31,991 nucleotides of DNA from positions 1 through 31,991 of IMG/VR virus record IMGVR_UViG_3300034352_000094, one strand, 5' to 3'. This document shows positions 1 through 7,639 of the stretch, one piece after another. This DNA comes from a virus. Position 1 is the first letter of the stretch, and every line of letters starts with the position of its first letter. A program made the translations under genes and the position numbers. A model generated the notes under the pieces. That model was not told the DNA's origin, did not search any database, and saw only the letters and a list, made by a program, of their open reading frames with translations.

Positions 1-989
1 ATCAGAATCTTTATGGTTCATCTAAAGATACTGGCGCTATTCAAAGAAAAATCCCAACTCTCCGTGAACACGGTGGTCGGGTTAATCGAGTTGGTTTCAC
101 ACGTACTCAAGTTGAAGGTGAACTTCTTAAACGTGGTTTTTTCACTGAGTACACTCAAGAATCAATGGATTTCGATTCAGATTCAGAATTGTTATCACAT
201 ATTGTTGAGGAAGCCCTTGTTGGTGCTAATGAGATCACTGAAGCTGAGCTTCAGAAAGATCTAATTACTACCGCAACTTCTGATGGTACTGCTTACTTCT
301 GTTCTGGTACTGCTTCAGCAGCAGTTCCTGCTCTTGCAGGTTCAACAGTTGCAGCAGGTGCTACTCGAACAGCATTAAAATTAGCTGTTGATGAAGTTGT
401 TGTGTATGAAGATTTAATGAATCTTTCTATTGCTTTGGATGATAATAAGACTCCTAAGCAAACGAAAGTTATCAGTGGTTCTCGTATGATTGATACTAAA
501 ACCGTTAATGGTGGCCGTATCATGTATATAGGATCTGAATTGATTCCTGTAGTACGAAAAATGACTGATATTACAGGCTCAGGTGTAGGTTCCGGTTTTA
601 TTAGTGTAGAAAAGTATGCTGACGCTAGTAATACCGTACACGGCGAAATTGGTTCTGTTGATCAATTCCGTATTGTTGTAGTTCCAGAAATGCAGCATGA
701 TCGAAAAGGTGGTGCATCTGCTGCTAATACTGCAGGTACCGGTAAACAAGGTGCAGACATCTTCCCAATGCTCGTTGTTGGTGATGGTGCTTTCACAACT
801 ATCGGTTTTCAGACTGATGGAAAGAGTGTTAAATTTTCCGTTAACCATAAGAAGCCTGGTAAAGAAATAGCTTCTTTGGATGATCCATATGGTGAGGTAG
901 GGTTCTACTCCATCAAATGGTATTACGGTTTTATGGCACTTCGTCCAGAGCGTCTTGGTATTATTTGGACCGCTCTAGAAGCAGTATAA
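1..989 (+). CDS. Major capsid protein, N4-gp56 family (5' end cut off by window)
   Basis: The reading frame is open from base 3 (first codons read QNLYGSSKDTGAIQRK), so the gene starts upstream of the window; the internal ATG at 165 is not the true start. The visible 329 residues show the plan of N4-gp56-type capsid proteins: a stretch ending KIPTLREHGG, a segment GFFTEYTQESMDFDSDSELL where the family has its conserved 'open for business' region, a long helix with alternating acidic residues, a VYEDLMNLSIAL segment, and a C-terminal part with FPMLVVGDGAFTTIGF followed by a late GEVGFYSIKWYYGFMALRPERL. The protein would form the icosahedral shell. It is followed directly by a strong terminator, as is common for the most highly expressed capsid gene. 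Family assignment is by recalled pattern, not alignment; moderately high confidence. Confidence 0.82.
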   Translation, partial: QNLYGSSKDTGAIQRKIPTLREHGGRVNRVGFTRTQVEGELLKRGFFTEYTQESMDFDSDSELLSHIVEEALVGANEITEAELQKDLITTATSDGTAYFCSGTASAAVPALAGSTVAAGATRTALKLAVDEVVVYEDLMNLSIALDDNKTPKQTKVISGSRMIDTKTVNGGRIMYIGSELIPVVRKMTDITGSGVGSGFISVEKYADASNTVHGEIGSVDQFRIVVVPEMQHDRKGGASAANTAGTGKQGADIFPMLVVGDGAFTTIGFQTDGKSVKFSVNHKKPGKEIASLDDPYGEVGFYSIKWYYGFMALRPERLGIIWTALEAV

Positions 990-1005
990 TTAACATTGTT
1001 TAACC

Positions 1006-1043
1006 GTCCCTCCGAGCCCTTTAGGGCTCGGGGGACACTTTTT
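1006..1043 (+). terminator. Rho-independent terminator after the capsid gene
   Basis: A GC-rich hairpin lies 16 bases after the capsid stop codon. The left arm (1006-1020) pairs with the right arm (1023-1036) over 14 base pairs with one bulged T at 1011 and a very short loop. Five Ts follow at 1039-1043. In such an AT-rich genome this is clearly a selected structure. It probably sets capsid transcript level while letting part of the transcription continue into the downstream virion genes, since no clear promoter follows it. Confidence 0.9.
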
Positions 1044-1064
1044 AAATTATAATTTGGAGGAAGC

Positions 1065-1691
1065 ATGGAAGATACCATAGCAGCAGTTCCCATTAACTCA
1101 ATGACAGATGATGAAATTCGACAGGAATTAACAGATAACGGGATTACATTACATCATAAAACTGGAACAAAGAAACTTGCTTCTACTCTAGCTGAGGTTA
1201 GAACTAAAGAATACAAAGAAGACACTAAAACGTCTGATACTCCTGCTGGTTCTCTTCCCGGTTCTACTGAAGCATCCAGGGCCGCAAAAGCAAAACATAT
1301 GTACGCTATAGATAATTTGACACCAACACAAGAAGCTATGAAGCTTGTTCGTGTAGTAGTTACTCCTAATGATCCTAATATGACTAATTATCCAGGACTT
1401 ATCTTTACTGTAGGAATGACAAATATTAATAGAGGACGAATGATTAAAAAGTTTGTACCTTTTAATAATGAGGAAGGGTGGCATGTTCCAACAATTATTC
1501 TTCGTCAAATTGAGCATGCTGAAATGCAAAAATTTAAGACTATTACCCGCCCTAATGGTGAAAAAGTATTAGAACCATATATAACTAAGAAATTTAATGT
1601 ACGTGTTTTAGATCCTCTTACTCAAGAAGAATTAGAAAAACTTGCTGCTAGACAAGGTGCAGCAGGATTTGGCGCAGGAGTAGATAACTAA
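1065..1691 (+). CDS. Head/structural protein with SAP/HeH-like N-terminus
   Basis: 208 residues; GGAGG at 1055-1059 gives a good ribosome binding site for the ATG at 1065. Residues about 10-46 (MTDDEIRQELTDNGITLHHK, then TGTKKLASTLAEV) resemble the small helix-extended-loop-helix (SAP/HeH) fold found at the start of several phage head proteins. After a Ser/Thr/Pro-rich linker, residues about 83-170 form a compact domain (LVRVVVTPNDPN, MIKKFVPFNNEEGWHVP). I recognise this as a pattern seen next to capsid genes in N4-like and related podoviruses but know no biochemical role. Position directly behind the capsid gene suggests a virion or head-completion protein (the slot held by gp55 in N4). The stop codon overlaps the next start by one base (TAATG). 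Confidence 0.7.
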   Translation: MEDTIAAVPINSMTDDEIRQELTDNGITLHHKTGTKKLASTLAEVRTKEYKEDTKTSDTPAGSLPGSTEASRAAKAKHMYAIDNLTPTQEAMKLVRVVVTPNDPNMTNYPGLIFTVGMTNINRGRMIKKFVPFNNEEGWHVPTIILRQIEHAEMQKFKTITRPNGEKVLEPYITKKFNVRVLDPLTQEELEKLAARQGAAGFGAGVDN

Positions 1692-2215
1692 TGGCCATTA
1701 CTATTGCTAATTTAACTGCTGGTGTTGCTACAGATGGAGACAATGTAGTAACAGGCACCGGTGTATTCGATGACATGATGGAAACTGTTAATGCTCATAT
1801 GGCTGCCCAGTTTAACTTGGGTCGTATTACTGGCAGTGACTATGCAACAGTATACCTAACAGCAATGCAGGCTACTGTACAACAAGCAGTAGCCTACACA
1901 ATAGGAATGCAAAAAGGTAATGCTGAAGAGTCTCTATTACTTCAAAAAGAAGTTACTGAGTTTGCACAAACTGATAGATCAACTAAAGTAGCTCCAACTA
2001 CAACTAGTGTCATGGGAGCAGCAGCTGATTTATCTGTCGAGCAAGCTAAAGGATTTAAATGGAATGCAGATCAGAAATACCTTAAAACTCTTTTAGATGC
2101 TTGGGCTATTAATATTTCTACAGCAGGAGTAGCTGCTACACAAGTAACTGCTATTAACGCAACTGGTACAGGTAATATTAATACACAGATAACTAACGCC
2201 GAACCTACGGGATAG
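1691..2215 (+). CDS. Small virion structural protein
   Basis: 174 residues, translationally coupled to the preceding gene (TAATG at 1689-1693), with a GGAG upstream inside that gene. The sequence has a helical middle part (GVFDDMMETVNAHMAAQFNL followed by GRITGSDYATVYLTAMQATV), then a linker and FKWNADQKYLKTLLDAWAINI. The GRITGxDYAxVYLxAMQ pattern is one I recall from virion proteins that sit between the capsid gene and the ejection-protein genes in N4-like and other podoviruses. Role unproven: neck, tail tube or head-tail connection are all possible. The C-terminus is threonine/asparagine-rich and low in charge. No signal peptide or membrane helix. Confidence 0.65.
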   Translation: MAITIANLTAGVATDGDNVVTGTGVFDDMMETVNAHMAAQFNLGRITGSDYATVYLTAMQATVQQAVAYTIGMQKGNAEESLLLQKEVTEFAQTDRSTKVAPTTTSVMGAAADLSVEQAKGFKWNADQKYLKTLLDAWAINISTAGVAATQVTAINATGTGNINTQITNAEPTG

Positions 2216-2225
2216 GAGGCGTGCA

Positions 2226-5024
2226 ATGAGTTTTATTGCTAGTATTTTCACGGCTATTATAGATATTATTGTATCAATAGTCGAAGCAGTTATAGCCATA
2301 GTAGAAATGATTGTACAACTTATCATGATACTTCTTGGCTGGGACAGCGGAAGCAGTCAAACGATTGAGTATTACGAAGTACACAATATTCCTCTTTTTA
2401 ATGATGTAGATAAAAAAAATCCCCTCCTACAGTCAGTTATTCAAAGTATTCTTGAAGATAAAGATATTGCTACTAGTTTAATTTATAATCTTACGTTTCG
2501 AAGTCTTAAAGGAAATGTAAGAGACTTTCTGCAATTTATTGACAATGGGAATTATTTTGAAAATTTCCCTACAGTAGAATCATATATTTTAACAATAGAT
2601 TATACTGAGTTAACAGCTGCATTGAATACTCTCAATAGTGTTCCATGCACTCCTGAAGGGTCTTACTTAAGAGCGTTATCTAAATCAGATTGGGTTAAGT
2701 ATTGGCTTCAAGAAAATAAAGAATACAATGTAGGTACTAATACGTTAGGAACAGATTACTCTACAACAAGTACTAGCCCAGCTAGTATTGCCGCAGATAC
2801 GGTTAATGTAACCCCATCTACTAATCATTTTGATATTAGTATTACAAGTGGAATAGCTACTTCAGATGAAGTATTTGCTGATGAACGATGGCAAGTTAAT
2901 CTTAATACTATTGTTTATAATTCAGTCCCGGATACCTATACAATTCAAGTATACAATGCACCAACTGTTGGAAGTATAACTAGAACTCTTCCCTATACAG
3001 CACCTACTAAACCTACTCAATTACATTATGTTTCTACATACTATAGAGACAGTGCTCCTACTAGAAAATACTTATTTATTTATCAAGTAGGATCCGGAAC
3101 TTATACTGACTTAGATACAATAGAAACACCTATTGATCAAGATGGTACTACTATTGAAGCACTGCCCGCTGTTCCATTAAGAATAAGTAATGCTAATTAC
3201 ACTACATTTGGTGCAACTAAACGGGCTCAAATTGAAGGCTTATTAGACATAATTCACTTAGATGCTGAAGAAGTGTTAAATGCTGTTTTAGAGGATCCAG
3301 GAGTAGCTAGTAATTTAGGGGATGTAGATAACATTTATGTAAATTTTGGTGTGCGAATGTGGGATACCTCTCAAGCAGGAATGTCATATTTATTTAATAT
3401 GTTTGAGAATTTATACCCTTCACAAGGAGTTACACAAGGTACTTATAACAATACTGCAGCAGGAGATGACAAACCGCAAAATAATATAATAACTACAACA
3501 GATGATAATAAATTAGCGTTTCAATGGTCTTACATTACATACACTCATACGTCTTTAACTACTATTAACGCAAGTAGTGGTAGTACTGAAAATGGAATAT
3601 ATTATTCTGATATGTCTAAATTTAGTGGAGGTATTTTAGTATATCCTTATTATGTTTCTTCAGGTAAAGGGACCTACAATGTAGGGTATAAAGCAGATGA
3701 TCTAGATGAAGTACAGGATTTTTTAGATGGCAATGGTGTAATAAATCCAGGTACCACTACTGCAGAAGCTGCTAATTGGCTACAAGTAACTGAAAGAATG
3801 TCTTATAACAACCCCACTCCTGCCTTATTAGAATCAGATAACTCTGCTGCTACTTTAAAGTATTTAACGCCTGATCTGGTTTATGAAAATAATGGTTCAG
3901 GTGTATTAAGATTATTACAACAAGCATCACCAGAAACGACTATAGGGCAATCAATTACTTATTATTGTGTTAAACCCTCAGGATTAGACGCTTATACTGT
4001 AGTTTCTCCAATTGCTGCTTTAAAAGTTATTGATGGAGCTACTGGACGTTTTAATGTGGTTAAATTTAATCTGGGGAATAAAGCAGATTTAATGGCTCCA
4101 TTTGTTCATAATTTTATTAAAGATTTATCTAATACTAAAGTTAGTCAATTATTTTTAGCAGGATGTCATGTTTCAATATATATAGCTCATTATGAGGTTA
4201 TTGAACAAGCTGGTATGAGCTTTCTTGAAGCTCTTGTAATGATCGTTGTTATTATTGTTGTTGTAGTAATTATAGTTATGACAGCAGGAGCCGCAGGACC
4301 TGTATTAGGTCCTATTTTAGGTGCTATAGGTTCCGGAGCATTTGCTCAAGCATTCTTTCTTTTCTTAGCAGCTTTACCTCAGTTGCTTATGAAATTCGCT
4401 GTCCAAATGATTATTAAAATAATCATTACAGAAATAGCTGGTGATAATGAAATGTTAGCTATGATATTAAACGTAGTTGCTATGGCGGCTATGGCTTCAT
4501 GGGAAGGAGGAGTTACATATGGGCAAGCTCCACCAGGTACGGTAGTCCCAGGAAGCTATAGTGATCTTTCAGGAGGTACCGCTATAGGAGACAATTTAGG
4601 AGCTAGCATAGAATTTGCCCCTCCTGCTCCTTCAAGCTTTCATTTCACTAATATGACAAGCTTTAGTAGTCTTACTGCAATGGATTTTGCCTCTATAGCT
4701 TTCGATGTAGTTACTGGTTTAAATACAATTGCTTTGCACAAGACAGAGGATTCAGGAAGAAAACTATTAGAAGAAAAACAAGAATTTACAGCGTTTCAAG
4801 ATAAATCAGAAAAAGAGCTAGCTGGATTACAACTGTTAATGCCAGACTCATCATTTAGTTCTGAATTTCTTACTAAAGTTCTTAGAACAACTAATAAAGG
4901 AGGAGTTTTAGGAGGAGACAAGTACTTTGCTTTGTGGGATGCTCAATATGAAGTTCCTTATACAAGTTGGGCATTTAGTGAAACTATTAACAATAAAGTA
5001 TCTGTAGATGCACGGTTTGTATAG
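2226..5024 (+). CDS. Large virion protein with two hydrophobic membrane-type segments
   Basis: 932 residues. The start is fixed by AGGAGG at 2214-2219, which overlaps the previous stop codon. Residues about 2-38 are almost wholly hydrophobic (ASIFTAIIDIIVSIVEAVIA and onward), and a second long hydrophobic block lies at about 675-745 (LVMIVVIIVVVVIIVMTAGA, then a glycine/alanine-rich part and two more possible helices). Between them is a mostly beta-rich, Thr/Asn/Tyr-rich region of more than 600 residues. No enzyme motif was recognised. The place in the operon, between structural and ejection-type genes, matches the slot of N4 gp53, and the hydrophobic blocks would suit a protein that enters or crosses a membrane during ejection. 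That role is inference; a tail component is the alternative. Confidence 0.62.
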   Translation: MSFIASIFTAIIDIIVSIVEAVIAIVEMIVQLIMILLGWDSGSSQTIEYYEVHNIPLFNDVDKKNPLLQSVIQSILEDKDIATSLIYNLTFRSLKGNVRDFLQFIDNGNYFENFPTVESYILTIDYTELTAALNTLNSVPCTPEGSYLRALSKSDWVKYWLQENKEYNVGTNTLGTDYSTTSTSPASIAADTVNVTPSTNHFDISITSGIATSDEVFADERWQVNLNTIVYNSVPDTYTIQVYNAPTVGSITRTLPYTAPTKPTQLHYVSTYYRDSAPTRKYLFIYQVGSGTYTDLDTIETPIDQDGTTIEALPAVPLRISNANYTTFGATKRAQIEGLLDIIHLDAEEVLNAVLEDPGVASNLGDVDNIYVNFGVRMWDTSQAGMSYLFNMFENLYPSQGVTQGTYNNTAAGDDKPQNNIITTTDDNKLAFQWSYITYTHTSLTTINASSGSTENGIYYSDMSKFSGGILVYPYYVSSGKGTYNVGYKADDLDEVQDFLDGNGVINPGTTTAEAANWLQVTERMSYNNPTPALLESDNSAATLKYLTPDLVYENNGSGVLRLLQQASPETTIGQSITYYCVKPSGLDAYTVVSPIAALKVIDGATGRFNVVKFNLGNKADLMAPFVHNFIKDLSNTKVSQLFLAGCHVSIYIAHYEVIEQAGMSFLEALVMIVVIIVVVVIIVMTAGAAGPVLGPILGAIGSGAFAQAFFLFLAALPQLLMKFAVQMIIKIIITEIAGDNEMLAMILNVVAMAAMASWEGGVTYGQAPPGTVVPGSYSDLSGGTAIGDNLGASIEFAPPAPSSFHFTNMTSFSSLTAMDFASIAFDVVTGLNTIALHKTEDSGRKLLEEKQEFTAFQDKSEKELAGLQLLMPDSSFSSEFLTKVLRTTNKGGVLGGDKYFALWDAQYEVPYTSWAFSETINNKVSVDARFV

Positions 5025-5045
5025 GAGTGGACAATTAAGGTAAAT

Positions 5046-5073
5046 CATAGTAATATTTAATTAACATACTATG
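5046..5073 (+). repeat. Inverted repeat in the 5025-5091 gap
   Basis: CATAGTA (5046-5052) and TACTATG (5067-5073) form a perfect 7-bp inverted repeat around a 14-base AT-only-but-one loop, in the 67-base gap before the 5092 gene. It has no T-tract, so it is not a standard terminator. It could be an mRNA processing or stability element or an operator; chance cannot be ruled out in AT-rich DNA. Confidence 0.3.
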
Positions 5074-5091
5074 CAGTATAGGAGATAAATT

Positions 5092-5778
5092 ATGGCAGAA
5101 AGTCAATATGGTAATTTTTCGCGGTGGAACGATGAAGCACTAGGTAGGTTTAATACTTATGGTGCTGAGGGAAATAAAAAATCACAAGATTATATGTTAG
5201 ACAATTCTGGTGATTATGTAAACAAAGGTGGAGGGCCACAATATACTCAAGGTGCTGGGTCAGACTTCGGTTCCTTTCTAGAGCAATATAGTCGAAATAA
5301 TCCTAGACAATATGGTAATAATTACTACAAAGACAAAGACCGAAATCAAGCTGCAATAAACTATAACCAAGGCAGTAATAAGAGTTATGCAGATTTTGCT
5401 AATAACGAAAATCTAAATGACCCTTTAGGTAACGGAGTATTTATGCTCAATTCAGAGAGCAACCGTAGGAAGAAGGACCCTCCAGAAGCGGGTATGTTTG
5501 ATGGTATGGGTACCCATATTATGGGAGGTATTAAAAATCTTGGTGCTAGCGATTGGGGAAATCTAGCATTAGGAGGATTTAAAGCATACCAAGGTTTTGA
5601 AGAAAACAAACGAGCAAAGGAACAGCATAGATTAGCTACGGATGCTTTTCAGTTTCAAAAAGCTGCATGGAATAAAGATTATGCTGGTAGACAACTAGCG
5701 TATAATACTAATGCTCAGAATGTAAATGCATGGAAAGAAGCTCAAGGACGTACTGACCTTAATAAATTAATGGTTTAA
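5092..5778 (+). CDS. Putative internal/ejection virion protein (small)
   Basis: 228 residues; an AGGAG about 10 bases upstream supports the ATG at 5092. The first 110 residues are Gly/Asn/Tyr-rich and low in predicted structure. The last 60 residues form a long charged helix with EENKRAKEQHRLATDAFQFQ and AWNKDYAGRQLAYNTNAQNV. A glycine-rich start plus a Gln/Ala/Lys-rich helical end is the usual look of small internal virion proteins of podoviruses (T7 gp14 and unnamed equivalents). The order here (small protein, mid-size helical protein, huge protein starting with a transglycosylase) matches the T7 gp14-gp15-gp16 and N4 gp52-gp51-gp50 order of ejected proteins. Function by context only. Confidence 0.6.
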   Translation: MAESQYGNFSRWNDEALGRFNTYGAEGNKKSQDYMLDNSGDYVNKGGGPQYTQGAGSDFGSFLEQYSRNNPRQYGNNYYKDKDRNQAAINYNQGSNKSYADFANNENLNDPLGNGVFMLNSESNRRKKDPPEAGMFDGMGTHIMGGIKNLGASDWGNLALGGFKAYQGFEENKRAKEQHRLATDAFQFQKAAWNKDYAGRQLAYNTNAQNVNAWKEAQGRTDLNKLMV

Positions 5779-5793
5779 TTTAGGGGAATCCAC

Positions 5794-7575
5794 ATGGTTG
5801 CAACATGGAAAACACAAGCAGCTCCTACTTTTGATGCTGCACTACAGGCAGCACAAAAAGCAAATGACTCTATAACGTCAGGCGGGGAACAAATAACTGC
5901 CGGACTTGGTGAAATAGCACAAGTACCAGAAGACGCTATAATGAATCAAGCTAAAACTGCACTTATGGGCCTTGATACTGACCAAGCACGTGAAGAATTC
6001 TTGCTAGAGAATCCATCTTCTTTTCATGATGCAGATAAGCTTCAGACATTTAGAGACCAATTGATGAAAAATGATGGAGCACGTGAGAAGGAAAGTCATA
6101 AACTAACTCTTCTAGGTCAATCAGAAATCCTTGATGGAATTCAAGATCCCGTTGAACGAAAACGACAAATGGGCGAGTATCAATATAGTAATGATTTAAA
6201 AGGAATTAATGATGACGAAGGTATGCATAAATCCAGAATGAATAAGATGCTGGGCAATCAACAATTTGAAGTCACAAGAAAGACCATTGAACAAGCTGGG
6301 GGAAACCCAGATGATGAATTAACTTTCAATGAAGACGTTGAGCAAAGAGTATTTGATATTATCGATAAAAATATAAGATCTCAATATTACGGCGCAAGCG
6401 CAGCAACTATTGAAACAAAAAGAAATGAAGCATTAGCAGCATCTCCGTGGGGAGCAATGTTTACTCGTCGAACAAAAAGACGAGAACAAATGACTGACCT
6501 GGATATACAGTCAGAAACTCTTGCTCATGCCATAACTGATAATATAAGTGGTCAAAGTCCCGAGTCTCAAACTAAATTAGTCGATTCAGTAAATCAAGCA
6601 ATGGACTTTTATCTCAACAATGCAACTCAACTAAATGACCAACAGAAACAATGGTTACAAAAGCCAATATTAAAAGCATTAGAAGGAGAAGGTATAGACG
6701 CCACTAAGAGATGGTTTGAGATTAATGCTAATTATGATGTGGATACCCCAGGTAGCGTAAAGAATCAAAGAAGATTTGGACGAGAAATATCTCGTCAATT
6801 AAAGAACAAATTTCCAACTTTAGATCAAGGAATAATTGATACACATATTGCTGACCTAATTAGTAGATCTGGTTTAGAAGGAATGATTGGAAAAGGTAAC
6901 ATGGTCTACGAGTATCAGCAAAAATTGGACAGAGAGTTTATGGACTCAGTGAGCGGAATGAAGAAAGGTATAGTAGATGACCTTATACAATTCCGAAAAA
7001 TTGGTGTAGCTGCAACTGTTAGGCAAGATCTTGAAGAGAATATGAATAAAAGATGGGGTAAAGATGAAAAAGGGAAATCTAAGGTTACTGGTGTAGAACG
7101 GAACGACCTAATCAAACAAACTGCGGAAACAGTTAAAAAAATTAAAGGCGCATTTATAAATTCAGAATTTAAAACTAATTTAACTAAAACTCAGGAAGCA
7201 ACCCTTGATTTAGCTATACATAGATTCTTGACAACTACAGTTGGATATGACCCAGACACAGGTTACCTTCCTTTTGATAGTGCTGATTGGGTAATTGCTA
7301 CATTAGGCGGATATATGGGTCAAGGTAAGGACATGTCTAATAATAGTGTCAATTCGCTTTTAGAAGGACTCAAAGAACATCTTCCACAACGAGGTGATCG
7401 TTTAGACGGCGCTCGAGGAAAAGACGCTGTACTTTTAGAAACTCTAATTGATAATTATCAGAAACGTAATCCTGGTACTCAAGAGCAGAAAAAGATTGAT
7501 GACCAACTAAAAGACATTAAAGCTAAACGGAAAGAGATGGAAAACATGTCCCCCCAAATGCTTAACCGTACTTAG
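5794..7575 (+). CDS. Putative internal/ejection virion protein (mid-size, helical)
   Basis: 593 residues, almost entirely charged helix with no recognised catalytic motif. The start at 5794 follows AGGGGA by 6 bases. The N-terminus (SGGEQITAGLGEIAQV, then ALMGLDTDQAREEFLLENPS, FRDQLMKNDGAREKESHKL) resembles the long helical internal virion proteins of podoviruses (the T7 gp15 or N4 gp51 slot), in which many copies are ejected and assemble a periplasmic channel. Its place immediately before the transglycosylase-bearing giant gene supports that reading. No membrane helices or signal peptide seen. The similarity is one of composition, length and position; I did not identify a specific family. 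Confidence 0.6.
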   Translation: MVATWKTQAAPTFDAALQAAQKANDSITSGGEQITAGLGEIAQVPEDAIMNQAKTALMGLDTDQAREEFLLENPSSFHDADKLQTFRDQLMKNDGAREKESHKLTLLGQSEILDGIQDPVERKRQMGEYQYSNDLKGINDDEGMHKSRMNKMLGNQQFEVTRKTIEQAGGNPDDELTFNEDVEQRVFDIIDKNIRSQYYGASAATIETKRNEALAASPWGAMFTRRTKRREQMTDLDIQSETLAHAITDNISGQSPESQTKLVDSVNQAMDFYLNNATQLNDQQKQWLQKPILKALEGEGIDATKRWFEINANYDVDTPGSVKNQRRFGREISRQLKNKFPTLDQGIIDTHIADLISRSGLEGMIGKGNMVYEYQQKLDREFMDSVSGMKKGIVDDLIQFRKIGVAATVRQDLEENMNKRWGKDEKGKSKVTGVERNDLIKQTAETVKKIKGAFINSEFKTNLTKTQEATLDLAIHRFLTTTVGYDPDTGYLPFDSADWVIATLGGYMGQGKDMSNNSVNSLLEGLKEHLPQRGDRLDGARGKDAVLLETLIDNYQKRNPGTQEQKKIDDQLKDIKAKRKEMENMSPQMLNRT

Positions 7576-7590
7576 CCATGATTGTATAAT
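7562..7590 (+). promoter_or_regulatory. Candidate sigma70-type promoter before the giant gene
   Basis: TTAACC (7562-7567), a 17-base spacer, and a perfect TATAAT (7585-7590) lie at the junction between the 5794 gene and the giant gene. Initiation near 7597 would leave a leader of roughly 43 bases with GAAGGAG before the ATG at 7640. N4 late genes are transcribed by host RNA polymerase, so a host-type promoter would make sense. TATAAT is common by chance in AT-rich DNA and the -35 box matches only four of six bases. Confidence 0.3.
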
Positions 7591-7639
7591 TATTTAAATA
7601 TACTTCCCAATAATCACCCGAGTATAGAAGGAGCAGCAC

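Noticed and set aside
165-989. A capsid gene starting at the ATG at 165
   Set aside because: The frame is open to the window edge with capsid-like sequence before this codon, so it is an internal methionine.
1048-1053. TATAAT directly after the capsid terminator, as a promoter for the 1065 gene
   Set aside because: Initiation about 7 bases further on would fall on the ribosome binding site at 1055-1059, and the -35 region would lie inside the terminator stem. Not a workable promoter.
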